64,000 nt of DNA from JBGPLJ01 sp963826145 (GTDB lineage: Bacteria; Pseudomonadota; Gammaproteobacteria; Steroidobacterales; Steroidobacteraceae), in contig CAWGVW010000001.1 in the NCBI GenBank assembly GCA_963826145.1, forward strand, positions 372,001 through 436,000, in the 5' to 3' direction. A model generated the notes under the pieces. The model was not told where the DNA came from and did not search any database. It saw only the letters and a program-made list of their open reading frames with translations. Every line of letters starts with the position of its first letter. The stretch's first letter is position 1. Positions 55,109-63,657 of this stretch are shown here, one piece after another. The position numbers and the translations under genes were made by a program.

Positions 55109-56869
55109 ATGTTGCGCTTACTCGGATCGTTGACCGTTGTTGTGTTGCTCTTGGTCGGGTGCGGCAGCGGAGAGGCCGTGCAGGATCCACTGGTAACGCA
55201 ACCGCCACCGCCCCCGCCTCCGATAGAGGAGATTTCACTCTCTTATCCCTACCAGTCGTATGTTGAAGTCGGTTCTGCGGTTGGCCCCTGGGCACCGTCC
55301 GTCAGCGGCGGCAGCGCGAGTGCGTTTGCCGTGAATCCGGCGCTGCCGGCGGGACTCTCGCTCGACCCGACGACGGGCGTGCTCGCAGGAACACCGCAGG
55401 CAGTGGCGGCACTAGCGAACTATACGATTTCCGCTCAGATCGCCGGATCGAGCGTGACCACCGACGTTTCAATTGCGGTGGAAATGCCGCCGAGCAACCT
55501 GAGCTACACGAGCCCGGTGCGGGCTGTGGTCGGCACGGCGCTGACTCCACTCGCGCCCTCCGTGAGCGGTAACGCGTCATCCTACTTGATCTACCCGACA
55601 TTGCCCGCTGGCCTGCAGGTTGATGTCAACACAGGCGTCCTGTCGGGTACGCCGAGCGCCGAGCGGGTGGCAGCCACCTATACCATCGTAACCTGGGACG
55701 ACGTCTCGTCATCAACCTCTGCCGACCTGGTACTGGCGGTCGATCCGCCGCCAATCGGAACGCCGATGACCGGCTTCTTCCGGGGTGCCACGGTGATCGG
55801 ACTCGGCTACGACTCGGGAGCCCAGACCGGTGTGACGGACAGCACGGGCCAGTTCACCTACGAGTCGGGTCGCGGCATCGGCTTTCACGTGGGCGCGGTC
55901 GTGCTGAGCACGGCGTCACCAGCCAAGCCGCTGCTGACTCCCGTCGATCTCGTGGCCAACGGCAGCGGCAGCTCGGAGCCTGTGCTGAATCGGGTCCGAT
56001 TCCTGATGATGCTGGATCAGGACGGGGATCCGCGAAACGGCATTCAGATCTCGACGGCGGTGACGGCCGCGGCGGCGAGCTGGGCACCGGTCGATTTCAA
56101 TACGAGCGATCTACCTGCAGCCCTCGGAGCCGTGATTCAGCAGGCGCGCACCGCCGATGCCGGGTCGCACGCCTTGCCCAATGCCGCCAGCGCCCAAGCG
56201 TTTCTCCGCGCGGCATTCGACTGCGCTTATTCGGGTCGTTACTCGGGTACCTACGAGGCAGACACGACACCCGGCCTCTACAGCTGGTTCACCGCAAACG
56301 TATTCCCGGACGGCAGCACGCAAGTCCTCGCCGTGGGCGCCCCGGGGCTCACCGATTTTTCGATCGCCTCGGCGGACGCGGTGAACCCGTTGCTCGATGG
56401 CACCGTCGGCGTGATCACGCCAGGGTCCAACGTCACGGTGAATGGTCGATTTTCCGGCGCGGACTTCCTGTCTGGCACCTACTTGGCGGGTGCGGCGGGT
56501 ACGTTCCAGGCCGTCGGTAACGCGCAATCCGGGCCGACGTACCTGTTTTTCCCGGTCGTCCTCGGCACGCCCGGCGATCCCGCCACTGCAGCGTTCTCCA
56601 TCAGTGACCCGCTGGCCATGGACGAGTCGGGCAATGTCACCGGCCCCGTCCCGGGCGGTCGTCTCACTGGAACGGTATCGGGCGCGTCATTCACCGGGAC
56701 AGTGTCCACGGGGTCTGGGGGGTATTGCGGTCGTGGTTGTCACTTTATTAGTTACCCTGTCACCGGGACTGTGTTGAACACACCGTTCGGTTACGAGTTC
56801 GACATGACGTACTCGCTCACAAGCGGTTCGGTCGTCGCGGTCTCGACGCTCGGTTGCAGGGTGAACTGA
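55109..56869 (+). CDS. Lipoprotein with two putative Ig-like (He_PIG) domains
   Basis: This 586-residue protein has a lipoprotein signal (VVVLLLVGCGSG) and a proline linker (PPPPPPP). Two tandem putative-Ig domains of the He_PIG type follow (PSVSGGSASAFAVNPALPAG with LDPTTGVLAGTP; YPTLPAGLQVDVNTGVLSGT). The C-terminal half is beta-rich, starting at TGFFRGATVIGLGYDSGAQ, and is of a type I cannot name. It carries a C..GC pair (YCGRGCHF) and a near-terminal Cys. It is probably surface-exposed or periplasmic and perhaps adhesive. The next gene repeats the Ig-like module. Confidence 0.85.
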   Translation: MLRLLGSLTVVVLLLVGCGSGEAVQDPLVTQPPPPPPPIEEISLSYPYQSYVEVGSAVGPWAPSVSGGSASAFAVNPALPAGLSLDPTTGVLAGTPQAVAALANYTISAQIAGSSVTTDVSIAVEMPPSNLSYTSPVRAVVGTALTPLAPSVSGNASSYLIYPTLPAGLQVDVNTGVLSGTPSAERVAATYTIVTWDDVSSSTSADLVLAVDPPPIGTPMTGFFRGATVIGLGYDSGAQTGVTDSTGQFTYESGRGIGFHVGAVVLSTASPAKPLLTPVDLVANGSGSSEPVLNRVRFLMMLDQDGDPRNGIQISTAVTAAAASWAPVDFNTSDLPAALGAVIQQARTADAGSHALPNAASAQAFLRAAFDCAYSGRYSGTYEADTTPGLYSWFTANVFPDGSTQVLAVGAPGLTDFSIASADAVNPLLDGTVGVITPGSNVTVNGRFSGADFLSGTYLAGAAGTFQAVGNAQSGPTYLFFPVVLGTPGDPATAAFSISDPLAMDESGNVTGPVPGGRLTGTVSGASFTGTVSTGSGGYCGRGCHFISYPVTGTVLNTPFGYEFDMTYSLTSGSVVAVSTLGCRVN

Positions 56870-56916
56870 TCGCAAGTCCACGAGGAGCGATCGGGTCGGC
56901 CTGTGGACCGGCGGCC

Positions 56917-57544
56917 ATGAGGATTACCATGCGCGCCGTCGGCGTACTCCTCGGTCTGTCCTGGCTAGCTGGCTGTGGCGGTGCGCGATTCAACTACTCC
57001 GTCGCCGCCGGCATTGTCGTACAACGGGTCACAGCCCTTTCCCGCAGTCGTCGGCGAGGCCATCGCGTTGACGCCTAGCGTGTCTGGGCCGATCGAGCGA
57101 TACGCGGTCAGTCCCGGATTGCCGCCCGGCCTTTCACTCAATGGCTCGACCGGCGTCATTTCCGGTACAGCGACGAGGGCCAGCGCAACCGCGACCTTCG
57201 CCATTACGGCTACGTATCGAGGTGGTCACAGCACCTATCCTTTAGTGCTGAGCGTGACTGAGCCGCCCAGTCATCTGTCGTACCCCAGCCCGGCGACAGC
57301 GACCGTGGGAGCGGCGCTCAGGCCGTTGAGCCCAAGCATCACAGGAACTGTCGAGCACTATTCAGTAACGCCGGCCCTGCCGGGGGGTGTGCTGCTCGAC
57401 AGCACCAGCGGCCTCATCACGGGTACGCCCAGCGTCGCGGCGACGCTGGCCCCGTATACGATCACGGCGAGCAGTCAGGCCGGTAATACCAGTTTCATTC
57501 TTCTGTTGGCGGTAGCTGCGGCGTCGACAGGCAGCACTTATTGA
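56917..57544 (+). pseudogene. Second Ig-like (He_PIG) lipoprotein, frameshifted
   Basis: The start MRITMRAVGVLLGLSWLAGC carries a lipobox. The frame must change near 56980 to continue as ALSYNGSQPF and then two He_PIG-type units (YAVSPGLPPGLSLNGSTGVI, YSVTPALPGGVLLDSTSGLI). One extra base explains the break. The mature part corresponds to the Ig region of the preceding lipoprotein without its C-terminal domain, so it looks like a partial duplicate. Confidence 0.8.
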
Positions 57545-57961
57545 TCGGTCACGCGCGGCCGCTTCCTCATCAAGCGCTGCGCCCGGGCATGCGCCGGCGG
57601 TTTCTTCTTGAATCTTCCGGGAAACAGAAACTTTCGAACCAAGTGGTCGGGAGTTCGAAAAATTGCAGGAGGCCATTTTGGACGATCGTTCCGGGCTTCG
57701 GCACGGAACAATCGCTCCTGCGCGGCGGCGCACAGGGATGTGCGGAGTCAATCTCGACGGGCACGCCAGAATTCCTGGACCAATTCACGAATTGCGTTTG
57801 CGACTAGTGCGTGGTGATGCGCCGATTCTTTTGACGGAGCAGGTCTTGGCGCTCCCGGGCGCTGCGCGTGGCCGGAAAGGCGGTAGACTTCAGCGGTGTG
57901 GGCGGAGGCGAAGGAACGAAGAAGAGGTCTCCGTATATCGCTCGTCAAGCGGGGGAAAGCC
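57545..57961. other. 417-bp intergenic region with tRNA-derived repeat
   Basis: No protein-like reading frame is seen. The region holds the second copy of the tRNA-Arg 27-mer (57633-57659) and then ordinary-looking DNA up to the start of the next gene. It is the right boundary of the candidate island. I see no promoter I would call. Confidence 0.6.
57633..57659 (+). repeat. Direct repeat of tRNA-Arg segment (putative attR)
   Basis: These 27 bp are identical to the anticodon-to-T-loop segment of tRNA-Arg at 43030-43056. The sequence diverges immediately on both sides, with no acceptor stem, so this is not a functional tRNA. Confidence 0.85.
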
Positions 57962-59188
57962 ATGAGAATTTCGATCTGGATGATTGCATGCAGTTGCATG
58001 ATGGCGGCGGGCGCCGCGGTCGCCGGTGAATCCGTCGACAATGACGGGATCTGGTTCTGCCAGTCGACCATGACCTCGCCGACCGCGACGCTCTATGTGA
58101 GCGATCACTTCGACGGTCGTTTCGACCTTGCCGAAGTGCCGAACGCCTTCAAGAAAATGATCGCGGCAAAATACGGCGCCGACATCCGGCCCTCATGCTC
58201 GCATGCGTACCGTGGCCCCGGAGTCCTCGAAAAGATCACCGCGGACAACCAGCGCTGGTACGCGCAGATCCGTGCCGGTGGCGGCAAGGTCGTCGAGACG
58301 CATTGGAAATTCATGGCGCAAGCCGAGCACACTGGCTATGTGTGCTTCGGCGGCGCTCAACACGCGAAGAACGGCGCGCCGGCCTATTCGTTCTTCTACA
58401 CCGACGAGATCGCTATGGCGGGTGCGGAGCAAGCGAAACTGAACGAGGCCTGGGACGCTTATCTCGAGGCGCAGCATCCGGGCTGGTTCTTTCCGTACAA
58501 GGGCTGCAACATGATCCCGAGCGGCCAGACCGCTCAATCGATCATCGATGGCCATACGCAGGCTTGGATGCCTCACAAGGCCGAGCTGATTCACGTCGAC
58601 TGGAAATTCGCACCGGTCGCGAAGAACGCCGCCGACGATGCTCCATCCGAGTTCTGTCAGGCGCTCCGGACCGACAACAAGTTCTGGTACGTGACGCCGG
58701 TCTTTCCGATGGCGAGCGTCGATGAGGCGAACCTCGCGATGAACGCCTGGCGCACTCATCTGAGGGGGCTGACGGATCCGGAAGGCGTCTCGGTCGCCGA
58801 CAGCTATCTTTCCGGCTGCGACGGGCCGGGGCCGGGCAAGGCGATGTCGCAGCAAAAGGCTGCGCGTGCCGAGCAGATCAAGGACGGAGGCGGCCGCATT
58901 TTCGAAACCGGCTGGACCTACGCCGCAACCGTTTCGCCCGCGCAAGCGGCTGCGGCGGCGCGCCCCGTGTATCAGTGCTACCAGGCGGCGTTCGGCGCCA
59001 ATTACATGACACCGGGATTTGACAGCAGCAAGGACCTCACAACGCTCAATAATGATTGGCGGGCCTACATCACCAAGGCGCACCCGGCGCAGGGCGTCGT
59101 GCAGGTCGGCTGCCTGGCGAAGTCTCCAAAGGAGGCCGCCGCCGCCAGTTCTCAAGTCGGCTACACCCGGATCGACTGGAAGGAGTGA
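57962..59188 (+). CDS. Secreted protein with four ~90-residue Cys-containing repeats, unknown function
   Basis: This 408-residue protein has a signal peptide (MRISIWMIACSCMMAAGAAVAG). The mature part is built of four tandem units of roughly 75-100 residues. Each opens with an aromatic-x-C motif (IWFCQS, GYVCFG, EFCQAL, YQCYQA), has a helical W..Y/H block in the middle (WDAYLEAQHPGW, WRTHLRGLTDPE, WRAYITKAHPAQ), a second Cys ~60 residues later (PSCSHA, GCNMIP, GCDGPG, GCLAKS) and ends in a T/D-W strand (THWKF, VDWKF, TGWTY, IDWKE). The paired Cys suggest one disulfide per unit. I do not recognise the family. Confidence 0.85.
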   Translation: MRISIWMIACSCMMAAGAAVAGESVDNDGIWFCQSTMTSPTATLYVSDHFDGRFDLAEVPNAFKKMIAAKYGADIRPSCSHAYRGPGVLEKITADNQRWYAQIRAGGGKVVETHWKFMAQAEHTGYVCFGGAQHAKNGAPAYSFFYTDEIAMAGAEQAKLNEAWDAYLEAQHPGWFFPYKGCNMIPSGQTAQSIIDGHTQAWMPHKAELIHVDWKFAPVAKNAADDAPSEFCQALRTDNKFWYVTPVFPMASVDEANLAMNAWRTHLRGLTDPEGVSVADSYLSGCDGPGPGKAMSQQKAARAEQIKDGGGRIFETGWTYAATVSPAQAAAAARPVYQCYQAAFGANYMTPGFDSSKDLTTLNNDWRAYITKAHPAQGVVQVGCLAKSPKEAAAASSQVGYTRIDWKE

Positions 59189-59300
59189 GCGATCGGGAAT
59201 GCGAGCGCTGCGGCCGCGCCGATCAAAGTGCCACGCGCAGAGCGACTTAGAAAAGTTCTTCTGGTATGAATCGTGCCACTGGGGATAGACCGCCCCATTG

Positions 59301-59338
59301 CATAGTGATGTCACTATGAATATAGTAAATACACTATG
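59301..59338 (+). promoter_or_regulatory. Tandem operator of the HTH/nucleotidyltransferase pair
   Basis: Two copies of ATAGT-N6-ACTAT, at 59302-59317 and 59322-59337, are spaced exactly 20 bp apart (two helical turns). The second covers the start codon of the HTH gene (59336). The geometry fits autoregulation by a dimeric XRE repressor. Confidence 0.82.
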
Positions 59339-59791
59339 TCCCAAGACGTCGCCACCATCCAGGCCTTGCGCAACGATCTGGCCCTGCAGATCGCCCGGGC
59401 CGTGCGCGCGAAGGGCTGGACCCAAAGCCAGGCGGCCGGGGCGCTTGGCATCCCTCAGCCAACCTTGAGCAAGATCGCAAACGGGCGCACCGCAGAACTT
59501 TCGCTCGAGCTTCTCATCCGGATTGCTGTGCGATTGGGGTTGCCGCTGGTGCTGCAGACGGGCACCGCGCCGGAGGAGGCCGGTGTCTTCGTGCGGGCAA
59601 AGCCAGGTGAAAGCGCGGGCACGCGCTCAAGGCTCGCGGCCGATGCGCGGGAGGCGCTCGCCGCAAGCGCACGGCATCTGAGTCCCGAAGCACGCCTCAA
59701 CGCCGTTCTCGAACATGGCCGGCTCGTCACCGCGCTCCGTGATGCGGGCCGGCAAGAACGCTTGCGTGCGTCGCGGCGGACTCGCGCGTGA
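59336..59791 (+). CDS. XRE-type HTH transcriptional regulator
   Basis: This 151-residue protein has a HTH_XRE domain (about residues 14-70: IARAVRAKGWTQSQAAGALG, QPTLSKIANGR) followed by a helical C-terminus rich in Ala, Arg and Glu. It overlaps the downstream nucleotidyltransferase gene (GTGA). Together with the tandem operator at its start this looks like the autoregulated antitoxin-like half of a two-gene module (inference). Confidence 0.88.
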   Translation: MSQDVATIQALRNDLALQIARAVRAKGWTQSQAAGALGIPQPTLSKIANGRTAELSLELLIRIAVRLGLPLVLQTGTAPEEAGVFVRAKPGESAGTRSRLAADAREALAASARHLSPEARLNAVLEHGRLVTALRDAGRQERLRASRRTRA

Positions 59792-60351
59792 AGCGCAAGA
59801 GGGCACGAGGCCCTGGTGAGTCGGTTCTCCTGCTGCTCCAGGTCGTGGCGCTCCTTGTGAAAGAGAAGATCGAATACGCTGTGATCGGTGCCATCGCAGC
59901 GGCGGTCCATGGAGCAATCCGCGCAACGACCGACGCCGACGTGCTTCTAGCAGTCGCGCCGGCACGGCTCACGGCATTGGAAAAGCGCATCAAAGCGGCC
60001 GGTCTTTCGACCGAAATCCGCCGCGGAGATGCGGACGATCCCATTGCCGCGATTCTGGTCGCGCGCGACCGTCACGAGAATCGCGTGGAACTCCTGGCCG
60101 GTATTCGCGGCATGGACCCCGATGCATTCACCCGCCGTCAGCGCGTGCCTTTTCAGGGCGCGACACTCGAAGTGATTGGCCGTGAAGACTTCATCGCAAT
60201 GAAGTGCTTTGCCGGCGGGCCACTGGACCTTGCAGACGCCCGCCAGGTGCTGATGAGTCCGGATGTCGGCCTGGACGTCGATCTTTTGCGTCGCCTCACA
60301 CGTCGCTTTGGACGTTCGGCTGCCGATGCGTTGGAGCAGCTCCTGGCCTAG
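59788..60351 (+). CDS. Nucleotidyltransferase-like protein (AbiEii/DUF6036-type)
   Basis: This 187-residue protein carries YAVIGAIAAAVHGAIRATTDADVLLAV, which matches the GG-A-HG-R-T-D-D pattern of minimal nucleotidyltransferases, here with GA in place of GG. The Asp pair DAD and the later DFIAMKCFAG resemble the AbiEii/DUF6036 group. The start is GTG at 59788 overlapping the HTH gene. Members act on tRNA or proteins in some toxin-antitoxin and phage-defence systems; no target is shown here. Confidence 0.82.
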   Translation: MKRKRARGPGESVLLLLQVVALLVKEKIEYAVIGAIAAAVHGAIRATTDADVLLAVAPARLTALEKRIKAAGLSTEIRRGDADDPIAAILVARDRHENRVELLAGIRGMDPDAFTRRQRVPFQGATLEVIGREDFIAMKCFAGGPLDLADARQVLMSPDVGLDVDLLRRLTRRFGRSAADALEQLLA

Positions 60352-60438
60352 CGCAGTCCGTCGTCCGGCCACTGCAGCAGCCGGCTCAATCCTTCCGCGA
60401 GGCCGCGGAAAATTGCGCGTTTTCTGTGGGCTTCGCTG

Positions 60439-61431
60439 CTATCGGTTCGTCTGTGCCAGCACTGCGTCCGGCAGGCGCGCACCCTGGATATCGATCCTGG
60501 AAGCGGCCTCGCCGATGGCCGCGAGGTCCGCGGGCGACAACGCGACCGTCGCGGCGCCGAGATTTTCCTCGAGACGATGCAGCTTCGTGGTGCCAGGGAT
60601 CGGAACGATCCACGGCTTCTGCGCCAGCAACCAGGCCAGGGCGATTTGTGCAGGCGTCGCGCGCTTGCGCTCAGCGATGCCTTTCAGCAACTCCACCATC
60701 GCCATGTTCGCGGCACGCGCCTCGGTGGCGAAGCGCGGCGACATCGATCGGAAGTCGGTCGGTGCCAGTTCCGTCGTCGTGTCGATCTTGCCGGTCAGGA
60801 AGCCGGCGCCCAGCGGGCTGAACGGTACGAAGCCAATGCCGAGTTCCCCGCACAGTTCCAGCACGCCGTTCGATTCGACGTCGCGGGTCCATAAGGAGTA
60901 CTCGCTTTGCAACGCGGTGACCGGCTGCACCGCGTGAGCGCGCCGGACCGAGGCGAGGCTCGCTTCCGAGAGACCGAAGTGCTTCACCTTGCCGGCCTGG
61001 ATGAGTTCCTTCACGGCTTGGGCGACGTCCTCCATTGGCACCTCAGGATCGACGCGGTGCTGGTAGAGCAGGTCGATGCGATCGGTGCGTAGCCGCCGCA
61101 GCATCGCTTCGACGACCTCACGGATGTGCCCGGGACGGCTATTCAGGCCGCCGGAGCGCGCGCCTGTCTTCAGGTTGATGTCGAAGCCGAACTTCGTCGC
61201 GATCACCACCTGATCTCGAAATGGCTGCACGGCTTCGCCGAGAAGCGATTCGTTCGAGAACGGTCCGTAGGCCTCCGCGGTGTCGAAGAAGGTCACGCCG
61301 CGCTCAAACGCAGCACGCACGAGCCGGATCGCGTTTGGCGCCGGCATGGGCTCCCCGTAAGCGGACGTCAGGCCCATGCAACCGTATCCGAAAGCGGAAA
61401 CCTCGAGGGTCCCGAGCGTGCGCTTGTCCAT
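60439..61431 (-). CDS. Aldo/keto reductase
   Basis: This 330-residue NADPH-dependent enzyme has the (beta/alpha)8 aldo/keto reductase fold. Visible are GYGCMGLTSAYGEPMP, FFDTAEAYGPFSNESLLGEA with catalytic Asp and Tyr, and IATKFGFDINLKTG with Lys. LLYQHRVDPEVPMEDVAQAV and IPIPGTTKLHRLEENLGA follow. This is the AKR11/13 or YajO-like branch; the substrate is unknown. Start ATG 61431, 8 bp after the amidase stop. Confidence 0.93.
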   Translation of the reverse strand: MDKRTLGTLEVSAFGYGCMGLTSAYGEPMPAPNAIRLVRAAFERGVTFFDTAEAYGPFSNESLLGEAVQPFRDQVVIATKFGFDINLKTGARSGGLNSRPGHIREVVEAMLRRLRTDRIDLLYQHRVDPEVPMEDVAQAVKELIQAGKVKHFGLSEASLASVRRAHAVQPVTALQSEYSLWTRDVESNGVLELCGELGIGFVPFSPLGAGFLTGKIDTTTELAPTDFRSMSPRFATEARAANMAMVELLKGIAERKRATPAQIALAWLLAQKPWIVPIPGTTKLHRLEENLGAATVALSPADLAAIGEAASRIDIQGARLPDAVLAQTNR

Positions 61432-61439
61432 GTCGGCTC

Positions 61440-62981
61440 CTAGACTTCTGGATGCCTCAAGTGCCACTGCGTCGCTTGCTCGTACGCGTGACCAACGCGG
61501 CACAGCGCCGATTCGCTCAACCGGCGACCGACGAACTGCACGCTCAGCGGCAGGCCTTCCGCCGAGAATCCGCACGGCACCGACAACGTGGGACTCCCGC
61601 TGAAGTTGAACGGTTGGGTGTGAATGTCATTCCGGACCGTTGCGCTCCACGATTCGTCGGTTTCCTCGTCGAACGGATTCGCCTCCTTCACGCGCGCACT
61701 GTTAGCCATCGACGGGCACACCAGACAATCGACGGTGTTCAGCATGGAATCGATTGAAGCCGAGACTTCTGATCGAACTCTCTGGGCCGCGGCCAGCGTC
61801 GCGGGCGTAACTTTCTGACCCGATTCGAGCTCGGCGCGAAACCCCGGTCCGTACTCGCCGGCCCGACTCGGAAACGTTTTTGCATGGACGGCCAGCGACT
61901 CGACAGCACACAAGGTGAGCCACGTGCTGCCGACCTGGCTGACATCCGGCATGGTGACCGTCACGACGGTCGCGCCCAATCGTGTCAATGTCGCGAGCAC
62001 GTGATCCATCGCCGCAGCTACGTCATAGTCAACGTTGTCGGTGGCATAGCGACGGTCGAAGCCCACACGCAAACCCGCGATGCCTCGCCCGAGTTCGGCA
62101 AGCACCGCGGGCACTGGGTCTGCAAGCGACGTCGGATCGTGCGGATCGGCACCGGCCATCGCTTCGAACAGGATGGCGGCGTCTTCGACTGTGCGGGTCA
62201 TCGGCCCGACGTGATCCATGGACGGCGCCAGCGCGAACACGCCATGGCGGCTCACTCGGCCGTAAGTGGGCTTGAGACCCACGCATCCGTTTGCGGCTGA
62301 GGGATACCGGATCGATCCGCCCGTGTCCGTACCGATCGACGCAAAGCATAAGCCCGCCGCCGTCGCCACGCCGGAGCCGCTCGATGACACGCCGCTCCAT
62401 CGCGTGCCATCCCACGGGTTCACCGGCACCTGCAGGCCGGGATAGTACGGACCGAACGCGCCTTCGCACAGCGCGAGCTTGCCGAGGATGACCGCACCGG
62501 CCTCATTCAGTCGCGCGACAACGGTCGCGTCGAAATCAGGCACGAAGTTGGCAAAGACCTTCGTACCCGCCATGGTGCGGACGCCGCGCGTATAACAAAG
62601 ATCCTTCACCGCGACAGGCACGCCATGCAGAGGTCCGCGGTAGCGGCCGGCCGCAATCTCGGTGTCCGCGCGCCGAGCACTCGCGAGCGCCGACTCGGCC
62701 ATGAGGGTAACGTAACTCTGCAGGCGTCCGTCCACTGCGGCGATTCGGTCGAGCAGTTGTTGTGTCAGGTCCAGCGACTGGAGCTGTCGTGCCGCGATGA
62801 GCTTGCCGACGTCCGCCAGGCTCGAGTAGTGCAGTGGATTCGGGACTTGCGGGACCGAAGCAGCTGCCACGCCGGGCCCGCACGACATCGCGGCGACCGG
62901 CAATGCCGCGACGCCAGCCAGACGTGCGAGGAGATCGCGGCGCGTCAACAAGGGTTCGATCGATTTCCCGCTCACGCGCAT
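61440..62981 (-). CDS. Exported amidase (amidase signature family)
   Basis: This 513-residue protein has a twin-arginine signal (TRRDLLARLAGVAALPVAAM) and an amidase-signature domain. The Ser-cisSer-Lys triad is present: Lys in GVPVAVKDLCYTR, cis-Ser in GVSSSGSGVATA and the nucleophile in SIGTDTGGSIRYPSAANGCV. The Tat signal suggests folding in the cytoplasm before export. Substrates in the family range from amides to peptides. It lies between the GST and AKR genes, 8 bp from each, so the three form an operon. Confidence 0.94.
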   Translation of the reverse strand: MRVSGKSIEPLLTRRDLLARLAGVAALPVAAMSCGPGVAAASVPQVPNPLHYSSLADVGKLIAARQLQSLDLTQQLLDRIAAVDGRLQSYVTLMAESALASARRADTEIAAGRYRGPLHGVPVAVKDLCYTRGVRTMAGTKVFANFVPDFDATVVARLNEAGAVILGKLALCEGAFGPYYPGLQVPVNPWDGTRWSGVSSSGSGVATAAGLCFASIGTDTGGSIRYPSAANGCVGLKPTYGRVSRHGVFALAPSMDHVGPMTRTVEDAAILFEAMAGADPHDPTSLADPVPAVLAELGRGIAGLRVGFDRRYATDNVDYDVAAAMDHVLATLTRLGATVVTVTMPDVSQVGSTWLTLCAVESLAVHAKTFPSRAGEYGPGFRAELESGQKVTPATLAAAQRVRSEVSASIDSMLNTVDCLVCPSMANSARVKEANPFDEETDESWSATVRNDIHTQPFNFSGSPTLSVPCGFSAEGLPLSVQFVGRRLSESALCRVGHAYEQATQWHLRHPEV

Positions 62982-62989
62982 GTTGACTC

Positions 62990-63595
62990 CTAGCTAGCGT
63001 GGGCTGCCTGCACCCGTTGCCACGTCGGACGTGCGGCGACCGAGTCGTGAATTGCGAGGACCCTGGGAAATCGCTCGCCGAGCGCTGTCGCATCAGGCTC
63101 GTACCAGCTCGCCAGCATGGCAAGATAGATGTCGGCGGCGCAGGGCTCACTGCCACAGAGATAAGAGTCCTTGCGTGCGATGTCGGCCTCCAGCACGCCG
63201 TAGATTCGATCGATTTCCTTGCGAGCGCTCGCTTTCACGCTAACGGGTTCGCCGTAGCGCTCCGGGTAGAAGTAGCGCAGGTTCGATTCGTACATACCCG
63301 CGGAGAGGAACACCAGCCATTGCAGCATCAGCGCACGCGCGCTGCTGCCGGCCGCGGGTGCCATCCTGGCTGCTGGCAGCGTCTCCGCCAAGAACGCCAT
63401 CATCGCGGCCGATTCGTACATGCGTTGGCCGTCGGGCAGCTGCAGCACGGGGATCCTGCCGTTGGGATTGATCTCGAGAAAGGAGGGCGCCCGTACGTCG
63501 TCGATCCAGATCGTCTCGTAGCCGGCTCTCGCTTCCTCGAGCAATACCTGCACGGCGAACGACCCTGATCCTTTGCGGCCGTAGAGTCTGTACAT
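62990..63595 (-). CDS. Glutathione S-transferase family protein
   Basis: This 201-residue protein starts MYRLYGRKGSGSFAVQVLLEE, a thioredoxin-like glutathione-binding domain with Ser at the active-site position. It continues NPNGRIPVLQLPDGQRMYES (the cis-Pro and E-S motif) and an all-helical C-terminal domain. The ATG 63595 is preceded by GAGGAG. It is divergent from the lipocalin-like gene, with 62 bp between. Confidence 0.93.
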   Translation of the reverse strand: MYRLYGRKGSGSFAVQVLLEEARAGYETIWIDDVRAPSFLEINPNGRIPVLQLPDGQRMYESAAMMAFLAETLPAARMAPAAGSSARALMLQWLVFLSAGMYESNLRYFYPERYGEPVSVKASARKEIDRIYGVLEADIARKDSYLCGSEPCAADIYLAMLASWYEPDATALGERFPRVLAIHDSVAARPTWQRVQAAHAS

Positions 63596-63657
63596 TGTGT
63601 TCTCCTCAGTGCTGACATTATGCCGCGTGATGAATCCAATCGTAGGAGATAGCGAAA

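Larger units (their letters stand above)
43030..57659. mobile_element. Candidate genomic island bounded by tRNA-Arg direct repeats
   Basis: A 27-bp segment of tRNA-Arg (TTCGAACCAAGTGG...TTCGAA) occurs at 43030-43056 within the tRNA and again at 57633-57659 in intergenic DNA, the layout of attL/attR after site-specific integration. Between them lie an IS481-family element, a truncated P-type ATPase, an electron-transfer operon, a regulator, a TonB receptor and lipoproteins. The first half of the region looks less GC-rich than the flanks. No integrase gene is seen, so the element would be immobile or a remnant. Confidence 0.65.
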
